Shown in pieces: positions 26,685 to 36,200 of a DNA stretch of 41,490 bases. Under the pieces are notes generated by a model. That model saw nothing but the letters and a program-made list of their open reading frames with translations. It had not been told where the DNA came from and made no database searches. A program made the translations under genes and the position numbers. This stretch comes from Luteolibacter sp. GTDB lineage: Bacteria > Verrucomicrobiota > Verrucomicrobiia > Verrucomicrobiales > Akkermansiaceae. How positions within the stretch are numbered: position 1 is the stretch's first letter; every line of letters begins with the position of its first letter. The stretch covers positions 1-41,490 of the forward strand of contig JAUYNL010000012.1 of NCBI GenBank assembly GCA_030696085.1, given 5' to 3'.

Positions 26685-29600
26685 ATACCTCTATGAAAAG
26701 ACAACTAACACTGTACATTCTGGTCCTGATCGCCCGAACCGCGATTTTTTCCGCTTCCGCGGAAATCCCGGAGAACTGGACCCAGCGGCCTGCTTCCCCG
26801 GCGGTGGTCAATCCGCCGGTCCGCTCGGCATTGCAGGAGGTCATCTCGCTCAAGGGAAAATGGGAATTCGCCACGGACCCACAAGCCGCTGGTCGTGATG
26901 CCGGATGGATGCGGGCGGGGGTTGCCTGGCCGAACCAGCGGGCCATTGAAGTGCCCGGATGTTGGGAAGCCCAGGGCGTCGGCGAACCGGGCACCAGCCA
27001 CGTCTGGAACATCAAACATGACTCCAATTCTTATCCGCTGCGCCACATCTATATGGGCTCCTCGTGGTACCGCCGCTCTGCGTCCATCCCGGCGGACTGG
27101 CAGGGAAAACGGATCTGGTTGAAAATCGGCGGTGTGCGCGCCCAAGGCTGGTTCTGGGTGAACGGCCATCCCGTTGCCCATGCGGAAAACTATTGTGCGG
27201 TCAATAAATACGATGTCACCGATCTGCTCACGCCTGGCAAGGAGGCCGCCATCGTGGTCCTGGTCCGCAATGATTTGCCCAGCCGCATGGGACAGGTCAG
27301 CTCCCTCCACCGCTGGGGTGGAATCTACCGTGATATCGAATTTGAAGCCACTCCTGACACATGGATTGACAACTGCCGGGTGGAAGGGGCCTTCGACCGG
27401 AAAGCGGCGACCGTCCATTTGGCTGTCCGCACCGTCGCCAAGGATCGCCCGCAATCTCTCACCGCCGAGATTCAGCTCCGCACGTCGGAGGGCAAACCTG
27501 TCGGCAAGTTCACCCGCGAGATTGCCTTCGGTGAAAAGAATTCGGTGGAACTCGCATGGGAAATCCCGCTCGCGGATTTTCGACCATGGTCTCCGGAGGC
27601 TCCCAATCTTTACCTCGCCGAGGTGACATTGCGTGATTCCGACAATGCTCTCCACGGCTGGACGGAGCGCTTTGGAGTGCGCAAATTCGAAGTCCGGGGC
27701 GACCGTTTCCTCCTCAACGACAAGCCATTTTTCGTTCGCGGCTACGGCGATGATTACATCTATCCGCTCACGCTCACCTCGCCCGCCTCGCGCGAGGAAC
27801 ACCGCAAGCACCTGAAAATCGCACGCCAGTCCGGTTTTAACTACGTGCGCCACCACACCCATACCGAGATTCCCGAGTACTACGATGCCGCCGACGAGCT
27901 GGGCATCATGGTCCAGCCCGAACTGCCCTATTACGGCCATGAGCTCACGGATAGCTTTCCCTTCGACCCGAAACGAGATCTGTTGGAACTCATCACCCAT
28001 TGTCGACGTTATGTTTCACTGGCCACCTACAGCATGGGCAACGAGGGCAGTCTCGGCACGCCGCTGGACAACGAGTTGTACCAAATGGTCAAACAGCTCG
28101 ATCCCGCCCGGCTCGCGATCCATCAGGACGGCGGCAAGGGAAACAACAAGGACAATTCCGACTTCCGCCCCGGCCCGCTCCGCCCGTGGGCGCCCGGAAG
28201 CTTCGCCTGTGACGCGCCGTATGTGGCTCACGAATACCTTAACCTCGGCCTTAAGAGCGATCCGCGGCTGGAACCGCGCTTCAGCGGCCCTTACGCTCCC
28301 GCCAATGACCTGGCGACCTACGAAGAATTCCTGAAACGCGTGGGGCTGAGCCGCTCCTGGGGAGACGCCTGCATGGATGCGGGCCACCGGCTCCAGCAAT
28401 ACTATCAGAAAGAAGGCATCGAAAACGCCCGCCTGGATTCTTCCTGTGACGGCTATTGTTTCTGGACCCTCGTCGATGTGCTCGTCAAACAACGCGCCAC
28501 CCGCAAGATCTATGCCGGCCAGGGACTCTACAACGCTTTTCATGAACCGAAATCCGGCGGGGCCACGCCGGATGATTTCCATCGATACAACGGCCCCACC
28601 GCGCTGCTGATGCGGGCTAATTGGAAAACCGCCACCGCTGGGGATACTGCGAACGTTCCCTTGTGGATATCCCATTTCGGCGACGCGGATCTCAAAGGGG
28701 GCGCCCTCGATTGGACCCTGAGCGCGGATGGCAAGACGCTCGCCTCGGGCACCCTCGGCCAACTCAACGTGGCGACGGGTGATACTCGCGAGCTTGGCAT
28801 CGCCAAAATCACCATTCCCGAGTTATCAAAACCGGTTCACGCCGTGCTGGAGGCAAAAATCAAGGACAGCGCGGTCCACAACCGTTGGGATGTCTGGTTG
28901 TTCCCGAAACGCGCCGCAGTGGATGGCAAAGGCATGGCGGCCTCGGCGGATCTCTATCCGGTTCTTGCCACACGCTATCCGGGCATCGCCCGCGCCGGGA
29001 CGCCGGAAGGTGACGTCGCGAAAGTGCTGGTCACCAGCGCCGGTGCCGCCGCTGACATCAAGGCCGGCCGCCGCATCGTCTTGCTCGAGCTGGACGATCC
29101 CAATCCCAACGTGAAACTGGAATGGTGGTGGATCGGCGATCAGGCGGGCACCGCGATCGCGAAGCATCCGGTGTTCGGCGATTTTCCGCATTCGGGTTTC
29201 CTCTCGCCGCTGTGGTTTGAAATCGCCAAGCATTCCAGCGTGCTCCAGCCGGATGATATCTATCGGAAATCGGAGCCGCTGATGGTGGGGGAGGGGATCC
29301 TCGGCTATTCGTTCTATCTCTCGCAAGCCCGCGTCGGCAATGCTCGCTTGCTCCGCGCCGACGGACTCGATCTCGTCGGGAGCAAGGCACCGGAGAGTCT
29401 CCATTTGCTCGATCAGATTCTCGGCTACGCCCGCTCGGAGGCCTTTGTTCCCCGCTCGACACTTGATCCGACCGGCGTCCTATCCCGATGGGAGAAACGG
29501 CAGTCGTTGTTAGCCGATTTATCACAGATGAACGGGTGGAGCCGCACCGTCAAGGCGGAGGAGAAACTGGGGTTCCCCGGCCAAGGGAATATCAGCACCC

Positions 29601-30007
29601 TCAAATTACAGCCCGGCAAGAACGAACTGGAATGGGAGACCTTGCCGGTTTCCAGCGAGGACAAAGGTGAAACCGTCACCTTCCACTGGAAACACGGCGC
29701 CCAGATTGGCGAATGGAGTCGCGCCGCAGATCCCCGCCAGACGATGGTGCTCCACTTCAACGGCAAGCCTTTGCTCAAGTTCGGTCTCGACGTGTCCGAT
29801 CTGGAATGGACGGTCAGTGATGGCGGTGCCGCACTTCGTTACCGTGGCGTGGCAATCACGAAGCGCTCCTCCACCGGACTCATGAGCCTCACCGTGCCGC
29901 GTTCCCTGCTCGTCGATGGCAGGCCGAATTCCATCAGATTGGTGGGCGATACCCATACGGAGTTAAGCTTGTGGAATGGGGTTATTGAGACCAATTCCGC
30001 CAAATAG
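26681..30007 (+). CDS. Large secreted glycoside hydrolase family 2 protein (beta-galactosidase-like)
   Basis: This is a 1,108-residue exported enzyme whose ATG lies within the previous stop region (ATGA overlap), indicating translational coupling. The signal peptide ends near FSASA-EIP. The GH2 sugar-binding domain contains LKGKWEFATDPQAAGRDAGW, IEVPGCWEAQGVG and WYRRSASIPADWQGKRIWLKIGGV, then an Ig-like domain (about 230-345). The catalytic barrel includes GVRKFEVRGDRFLLNDKPFFVRGYG. The expected acid/base is Glu455 in SMGNEGSLG, and Glu518 in VAHEYLNLG occupies the nucleophile place, where many members have SEYG. A tail of about 450 residues with beta-sandwich character follows. It belongs to the long GH2 group typical of Verrucomicrobiota/Planctomycetota and should remove beta-linked terminal sugars. 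It converges with the minus-strand block, with a 64-bp gap that shows no good terminator. Confidence 0.92.
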   Translation: MNTSMKRQLTLYILVLIARTAIFSASAEIPENWTQRPASPAVVNPPVRSALQEVISLKGKWEFATDPQAAGRDAGWMRAGVAWPNQRAIEVPGCWEAQGVGEPGTSHVWNIKHDSNSYPLRHIYMGSSWYRRSASIPADWQGKRIWLKIGGVRAQGWFWVNGHPVAHAENYCAVNKYDVTDLLTPGKEAAIVVLVRNDLPSRMGQVSSLHRWGGIYRDIEFEATPDTWIDNCRVEGAFDRKAATVHLAVRTVAKDRPQSLTAEIQLRTSEGKPVGKFTREIAFGEKNSVELAWEIPLADFRPWSPEAPNLYLAEVTLRDSDNALHGWTERFGVRKFEVRGDRFLLNDKPFFVRGYGDDYIYPLTLTSPASREEHRKHLKIARQSGFNYVRHHTHTEIPEYYDAADELGIMVQPELPYYGHELTDSFPFDPKRDLLELITHCRRYVSLATYSMGNEGSLGTPLDNELYQMVKQLDPARLAIHQDGGKGNNKDNSDFRPGPLRPWAPGSFACDAPYVAHEYLNLGLKSDPRLEPRFSGPYAPANDLATYEEFLKRVGLSRSWGDACMDAGHRLQQYYQKEGIENARLDSSCDGYCFWTLVDVLVKQRATRKIYAGQGLYNAFHEPKSGGATPDDFHRYNGPTALLMRANWKTATAGDTANVPLWISHFGDADLKGGALDWTLSADGKTLASGTLGQLNVATGDTRELGIAKITIPELSKPVHAVLEAKIKDSAVHNRWDVWLFPKRAAVDGKGMAASADLYPVLATRYPGIARAGTPEGDVAKVLVTSAGAAADIKAGRRIVLLELDDPNPNVKLEWWWIGDQAGTAIAKHPVFGDFPHSGFLSPLWFEIAKHSSVLQPDDIYRKSEPLMVGEGILGYSFYLSQARVGNARLLRADGLDLVGSKAPESLHLLDQILGYARSEAFVPRSTLDPTGVLSRWEKRQSLLADLSQMNGWSRTVKAEEKLGFPGQGNISTLKLQPGKNELEWETLPVSSEDKGETVTFHWKHGAQIGEWSRAADPRQTMVLHFNGKPLLKFGLDVSDLEWTVSDGGAALRYRGVAITKRSSTGLMSLTVPRSLLVDGRPNSIRLVGDTHTELSLWNGVIETNSAK

Positions 30008-30071
30008 CCGTATCCCGAAACATCACCGGAAATATAGTTTATCGCGCGTGACCAACTATCCGATTTGGCGG

Positions 30072-30305
30072 TCATTCCGTCTGGGAAACTCGCAGGCGCA
30101 TGAAACGGCTGCCTCCGCCCGAGATCGAGGCGGAGTCACGGATTGTTATGGTGCGCAGGCCGGTATTGACCGTGCTGCCGATTTCCGTGAGTCCGCCGGT
30201 GCTCCAGCTTCCGGCGGATAGATCGCTATTGCCTTGGACGGAGTAGATGATGTTCGCAGGTGGCGGTTCCGGGCGGGTGTAGGTGAAGGTGAGGTAGTTC
30301 TGCCC
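30072..30305 (-). repeat. C-terminal module repeat, copy A
   Basis: About 230 bp at the 3' end of the BNR gene are highly similar at DNA level to 32505-32738 and 40129-40362. Long shared runs include CTCCAGCTTCCGGCGGATAG (exact in A and B, one mismatch in C) and GTGTAGGTGAAGG. Confidence 0.88.
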
Positions 30306-32501
30306 GCCATCGCCGGCGATTTCATGAGAGAGGCGTCCGGCGTGCCCTGGATCATACGGTGAAATCCCGAGCGCGAATCTAACAAGACAAGGTAAATTGT
30401 CCTGTGCTGGAAAGAGCGAAGAGATCAAGCGGCGGTGGAATCCCGTGCCCGGCGCTCCGATGAAAAGCCAATGACCTGAGGAGTCGATGGCGACAGGCCA
30501 CGCGAAGGGCCATGCGAGTCCGTCGTTCATCGGCGTCCATGTGATTCCACCATCGTTGGAACGAACGACGCCGGCGGAGCCTGCCGGTGAAGCGCCGCAG
30601 CAACTGTTGGCGGAGGAGGTGGCGAAGAGCAAATCGCCATTGAGCGCGTGGATGGCGATACTGCGGGCAAAGTCATTGTTCCAGATTCGCTCCCAGATTG
30701 AACCATTGTCACTGCTTCGATAGATGCCTTTGTCCGTTCCATGGCAAACAGCGTAGGTGCGCCCGCTCGCGGTGGGATCACATTTGATATCCCAGACTCC
30801 GGTTATTTCCGGGAGACCGACTTGAGTCCAGGTCCCCGTATTTCCGCCATCCAGCGAGCGCCAAATCCCGGTATCGCCCCCGGCAAAGACGATATCGGCA
30901 TCGAAATGGTCCACGGCCGTGGTGCGCAAGCCCGAAGCAGCAAGAACCTCCAGCCAGGTGTTGCCGTCGTCGGCGCTGCGGTAAACCCGCCCTTCCCCGG
31001 CCACGAAGAGCGTGCGGTTGTTAGCCGGGCTTGTTCGCGCAAGAGACAGGCCGCCATACTCGACGGCCATCGCAGCGGGAGGCAAGCCCTCACTCATTGG
31101 CATCCAGGTGCCAGGCGCTCCGGCTTCGACACTTTTCATCAGATGGCTGTGTGATCCACGCTGACCATGTGCGGCCCAGACGACAGTGGCCCGGAGGGGA
31201 TCCGCCAGCACGGTGGGCGAGTCTCCACCGCGTCCGCCGACCCAGCCGAAGTCTCCCTGGTTGCAGGATTCCCAGGTGGCCCCGCGATCAAGACTGCGCC
31301 AAAGGCCCATGTCCCAGAGTCCGGCGAATACGAGGTTCGGGGCGGCCTCACTCAACGCTACGGCATATACCTCGGTATTATCGGCTCCCGTGCTGGTCCA
31401 GCGCCCGGAACCGAGGGACGTCTCGCGGGTGTGCAGGGCATGAAATTCCGAACCACCATCGAAGCTGCCATAGACGAACTGTGGATTGACCCAGAAGTAT
31501 GCGTCCGAGTCGGACATGTCAGCACCGGCATATCCGCTGGAGCCATTGTCTCCCCAGTGCCAACCCGGTTGCCATCCGGGATTCCAGGAAGCGGATTGGC
31601 TCTTTGGAGTCCAGGTCGCGCCCGCATTATTCGTTTCCAAAACGACGCCCGAATTTCCGATAGCCTGGAGCATGCGGATCACCGTGGAGGATTTCGCGAA
31701 AAGCCGCCCCCATTCGGATGTGGAAAGCGACCAAGTGGAAGCTCCGTCTATCGACTTGTAGGTTCCCTGCCCGGCAACTGCCACGAAGAGCGTGGATGAC
31801 GAAAGGGGATCAATTGTCACATCATGAATTGGACCGGGCGGGCCGATTTTCAACCAATGCACGCCGCCATCACTGCTACGCCACAACTCCTCGGCCCCCA
31901 TGGCGAAGCGGTGTTTTCCGGAAACGAGATAGATGATATTCGCATTCGAGGGATCAGGCACGAGTCGGACGATGCGGAGATTGGCCGGTAGATCGATGCT
32001 GGTTCGGGTCCAATGCAGGCCGTGATCCGTGCTGCGATAGATCTGCCCGTCGAGGCCGTCCCATAGCGGATGGAAGGCCGCGTAAGCACGATCCGGGTTC
32101 GCGGCGGAAACGGCAATGTCTCCCCAGTATCCGCCCGATAACACTTTGGTGAACATCTCCCCATGGTTTTCACTGCGATAAAGACCTTCCTCGGCGCCCA
32201 GATAAATGATGGCCGAATCGGCGGGATCAAATCCCACGGACGAGACATGAGTGTGCTCCAGTCCATGTGCGGATCCGATCACGTTCCAGTTCCGGCCGCG
32301 ATCCAGGCTGCGGTATGCTCCACTGACATCCGAACAAGCAATCAAGGTGCCGGTGGGGCCTGCTTTCACCGCCATGAACCAACCTCCTCCACCCGGATTG
32401 ACACGTTGCCATGTTTCCGCAGCAGAAAGACATCCTGTTGATAGAATCAGGGCGTAGAGAGCTGCGTGAAGCCGGTTTTTGGTAGGAATGCCGAAACTCA
32501 T
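30072..32501 (-). CDS. Secreted BNR-repeat beta-propeller protein (GH74-like) with shared C-terminal module
   Basis: This 809-residue exported protein has a signal peptide ending near CLSAA. It is built of BNR/Asp-box repeats (YRSLDRGRNW, YRSENHGEMF, YRSTDHGLHW, WRSSDGGVHW, YKSIDGASTW, WRSLDRGATW, YRSADDGNTW and more). That many blades suggests two propellers, as in GH74 xyloglucanases. The N-terminal CSDVSGAYRSLD resembles the GH74 motif RTDxGGAYRWD that holds one catalytic aspartate; the second catalytic aspartate was not identified, so activity is uncertain. The last part (about 695-809) is the C-terminal module shared with the two upstream genes (YLTFTYTRPEPP, IIYSVQGNSDLSAGSW, RFMRLRVSQ). 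The start ATG is 3 bp after the upstream stop (TGATCCATG), so it is translationally coupled. Alternatives are a sialidase-fold binding protein or a Vps10-like protein. Confidence 0.82.
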   Translation of the reverse strand: MSFGIPTKNRLHAALYALILSTGCLSAAETWQRVNPGGGGWFMAVKAGPTGTLIACSDVSGAYRSLDRGRNWNVIGSAHGLEHTHVSSVGFDPADSAIIYLGAEEGLYRSENHGEMFTKVLSGGYWGDIAVSAANPDRAYAAFHPLWDGLDGQIYRSTDHGLHWTRTSIDLPANLRIVRLVPDPSNANIIYLVSGKHRFAMGAEELWRSSDGGVHWLKIGPPGPIHDVTIDPLSSSTLFVAVAGQGTYKSIDGASTWSLSTSEWGRLFAKSSTVIRMLQAIGNSGVVLETNNAGATWTPKSQSASWNPGWQPGWHWGDNGSSGYAGADMSDSDAYFWVNPQFVYGSFDGGSEFHALHTRETSLGSGRWTSTGADNTEVYAVALSEAAPNLVFAGLWDMGLWRSLDRGATWESCNQGDFGWVGGRGGDSPTVLADPLRATVVWAAHGQRGSHSHLMKSVEAGAPGTWMPMSEGLPPAAMAVEYGGLSLARTSPANNRTLFVAGEGRVYRSADDGNTWLEVLAASGLRTTAVDHFDADIVFAGGDTGIWRSLDGGNTGTWTQVGLPEITGVWDIKCDPTASGRTYAVCHGTDKGIYRSSDNGSIWERIWNNDFARSIAIHALNGDLLFATSSANSCCGASPAGSAGVVRSNDGGITWTPMNDGLAWPFAWPVAIDSSGHWLFIGAPGTGFHRRLISSLFPAQDNLPCLVRFALGISPYDPGHAGRLSHEIAGDGGQNYLTFTYTRPEPPPANIIYSVQGNSDLSAGSWSTGGLTEIGSTVNTGLRTITIRDSASISGGGSRFMRLRVSQTE

Positions 32502-32504
32502 GGA

Positions 32505-33240
32505 TCAAGGCTGGGTGACTTCAAGCCGCATGAAACGGCTGCCAGCTTCGAAGATGGGAACCACATCGCGGATTGTTATGGTGCGGAGTCCGGCATTCAC
32601 CGTGCTGCCGATTTCCGTGAGGCCGCTGCCGCTCCAGCTTCCGGCGGATAGATCGCTACTGGCCTGGACGGAGTAGGTGATGTCCGTGGGGGCAGGCTCA
32701 GGGCGGATGTAGGTGAAGGTGAGGTAGTCGTTGCCCCCTTCGTTCACGCTTCCGTAGCCTAGGTGTCCGCCGTTGCCATTGGTTTCCGGGCTGAGGCCGA
32801 GCGCATATTTGATCAGGTTGGGCACGCCGTCCTGATTCGGAGTCGCGGTGGCGGCCCCGTTTTCGCTGGCATCCATCGGCAGGCCGTTGGCGAGCAGCCA
32901 TTGCTGATAGCCGGTGGTGCCGCCCGGTGCCGGAGTGGAGAAGTCATACCATTGGTCGCCACCGGCGGTTTCCTCGCTGAGCAGGTAATAGCTGGTGTTG
33001 GCCGTCAGGGTGACGGGGGCGGCGAGGCTGGTGTATTTGAATTGGTTTGGCGTCGCTCCGGCGGTGGCGATGCTGGCGGTGGCGAGCGTGGCTCCGGTGG
33101 TGGCGTTGATGAGTTTCACGGAGTGGGTGCCGGTATTGCCCGGAATGACCCAGCGGCCGAGCTTGTCGATCACCATGGGTTCGCTGCCGGTGCTCAGCGC
33201 CATGCCGAACCAGCCGCTGATGTCATTTCGCACGGCGCTC
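32505..33240 (-). repeat. Extended C-terminal repeat, copy B
   Basis: About 730 bp encode one NDISGW...GGDQWYDF repeat plus the C-terminal module. They align almost without gaps to 40129-40860 (GYQQWLL.NGLPMDAS, NQDGV.NLIKYALGLSP and NGNGGHLGYGSVNEGG shared), forming a direct repeat at 7.6 kb distance. Confidence 0.88.
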
Positions 33241-36200
33241 ATTTCATGGCCGGTAATGAAGGGCGCGGGTTCCGCCACGGTGGCATACCTGAAGGACACG
33301 GGGATGAATTGGAAGCCGCTCAGATAGGTCGTGCCATCGGTGGATGTCACGGTGTTGGAAAACTGTGCGACGGAGGTGGCATGAGTGAGGGTGCTGACGC
33401 TCCGATACCATGAATCGCCGCCGTTGGTTTCCTGGCTCACCAGATAATAGATCGTATTGGCGGCGAGCGTGAGCGGGGCGGCAAGCGGAACATACTTCAA
33501 TCCCGCGGGTTCTCCCGAAGTGGTCACTGTGACGGAACTGCCGGGCACGTCCGCGCTGGTGGAGGCGACGACGAGCTTCATCGGATGCGGGGAGGTGTTG
33601 CCTGGGGCGATCCAGCGTCCGAGTTCGAGCACGGTGACCGGCTTGCTGCCCACGGTGAGCTTCATGCCAACCCATCCGCTGACGTTGTTCAACAAGGAGG
33701 CGCTGAGACTTTGTGGTGGCACAAGATCGAGTGCCGGCGTGCGATACGTGAAGCCTGTGGGCACACTCGCCGCGCCAGGCAGGGATTCGCTTTGCGGGGA
33801 ATTGACGCCGTCCTGCCAGGCGGGGCCGGTCACTGTGGCGTGTGGGCGGGCCTGCATGACGGCCAAGCTCGCCCAAGAGGAGAGACCCGATGCGGAGACC
33901 GTGCGGATGCGGTAGTCATAGTAAACACCGGAGATGCTCGTGCCATCCGCATACCCGGTGCTATTCGCGGCGACGGTGGCGAGCGACGTCCAATCCGCGC
34001 CGACCATTCTGCGCTGGATTTCGAATCCCGTCTCGCCGGAAGCGGTCTCGGTCCATGCGAGTTGCACGGCGGAGCCCGCACCCGCGGTGGCTGTGAGGAA
34101 ACCCGGGCGGGTCGGCAGCGGATTGGCATAATCGATCACGAGGGTGGGCGGGGCGGACACGGTGTGTTCGCGTGATGCCCAGTCCGCCTGCGCACCATCA
34201 AACTCATTGTAGGTGACGAGGGTGACGATTCCATTGGCACCGATGCCGTTGTTGATTGCGGCCGCATTCAGTCCGATGGTGGCCTGGCTGCCGACCGGTG
34301 GAAATGCCGCCAAGGAGGAGTAAAAAACCACACCGAGTTGCTGGGAGGGTGCCAGCACGCCCCGGCCATTGGTCTGGTTGAGCGGCGCGTTGCTCCATGT
34401 CAGATTCGTCTCATCCCAGACATCGGCGGCGTCGGATGCTAGCAGATGGGTTGCCATGTAGTAGAATCCTGTTTCGTTAAATCCCCGTTGTGTCAGGAAT
34501 GTGAGCTTGAGATCGGCTCTGACAATCGCTCCCGGGACACTTGATAGATCAAAGCGCATGTAGTTTTTGGTGATCTCGGCATCGTCGAAGGTGAACGGCT
34601 CGATCCCGGAACTCCAAAGTTTCGTCAAGGTCCCGAATTTCAAGGTTGGGAATCCCATGAACACGGTGCCGTCCGCTCCGCCGGCGTCCTCGGTGCTGCG
34701 TGTGATCTGCATTTCAGGGTGCGGAGTGATCGCTACCAAGGTGTTGGAGGACAGCGCGGCTCCTGAGGAGTTGTAGGAAACGACGCGATATTCATACGCG
34801 GTGTCCGACTGGACGGTATCGGCATAAGCCTGGGTGGGCTGCGTATTGTATGCCACCAGGTCCGCGAGCAGCGTGAATTCGCCGCCCTCGGTGCGGCGCT
34901 CGATGCGGTATCCCTGGCTGAGGGGCGTGGTGTTCCACTGGAGGGTGATATTCGACGAACGCACGAGCGTGCTGACGAGTCCGTCCACCGCCGAAGGTGC
35001 CGGTAGTTCCTCAATAGTCACGTTTTCGAACACGGCGAGTTGATAGTCCGCCAGGAGGGGAGGTGTGCCCGCGGGTGGATCGGAAAGATGGAACACGCCC
35101 CATTGGGCGGTGCTGGCGATGGTGATCGAGAGGCTGCCGAGAGTGGTCCACGACACGCCATCCGGCGAGACCTGGGAGGTGAAAATATCGCCCACCCGGA
35201 TGATCCTGATCCATGAGGGCGTGGTGTGGGATAGCGCGGTGCCGGTGAGCACGCTGCCTGCGGGCGAGCCCGAACGATGAATGAACTTGGCTCCGAACGC
35301 GCCGTCTCCGCTGGTGACGGTGGAAGCCATCTTTGAGAAGCGATCCGCGCTGTTTCTAACCATCACCGCGAAACGCGCTCCGGTTTGCGCGGGAACCGGA
35401 GTGGGAACGCGTGCCGTGAGCACACCGTCACCCGTGCGTGTCTGATGGATGAACTGTCCGTTCTCCTGGGTGGTGGAGGTCTTCAGGCCCGATCCGCCCA
35501 GCGTGGTAGAGCCGAGCACGCCTTCCGCAATGGCCGCCGGAGAGGAGTCGAGGACCGAGCCGTCTCCATTGAAAACGGTTTGAACCCACGGGGATGGAAG
35601 CGTGGCGGCGGGATCTTCGATCAACACTGATTTCGTCTGATAGGAGCCAAGCGTCGCGCCGCCACCGGGGCCCGCCAGATTGATGTGGAACTGCCGCGCC
35701 TGCCGTGGAGTGGCGTCGTTGATGAGCGGCACGGTGATGGACTTGGTTCCGGTTTCCCCGTCCGCCCAGGTGAGGGTGCCGCTGCTCTGCGTGTAGTGGG
35801 TGCCGGCAAGCGCCGAACTGTCCGAGGTGGTGTAGTTCACGCTCACGATTCCGTTCACTCCGCTGCTGCGGTGGACGGGAATCTGTACCGTGCCTGAGGT
35901 CCGGTCCGTTTTCTGATGGGTTCCATCAAAACTGAGAGCGCCCGCCGTGGCGGTGAACGCCGTCTCGGCGGATGTGGCCAGGTCTCCCTCCGCGCCGGTG
36001 ACCACGATCCGATAGAAATAGGATTCGCCGGTGTTGAACGGGCCGGAATCCGTGAAGAGGGTTGTGTCCGGGCCGACGGTGCCAATGGTGACATAGTTTC
36101 CCCCAGTGCTGGTCCTTCGTTCGATCCGGAAGCCTGTTTCATCGCTGGAGTTGTCGGACCAGGTAAGGGTGGCGCTGGTGCCGCTGGTTTGGACGACAGA

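Noticed and set aside
26705-28000. 431-codon minus-strand open frame opposite the second GH2 gene
   Set aside because: It is an antisense shadow; the GH2 frame carries signal peptide, domain motifs and catalytic residues.
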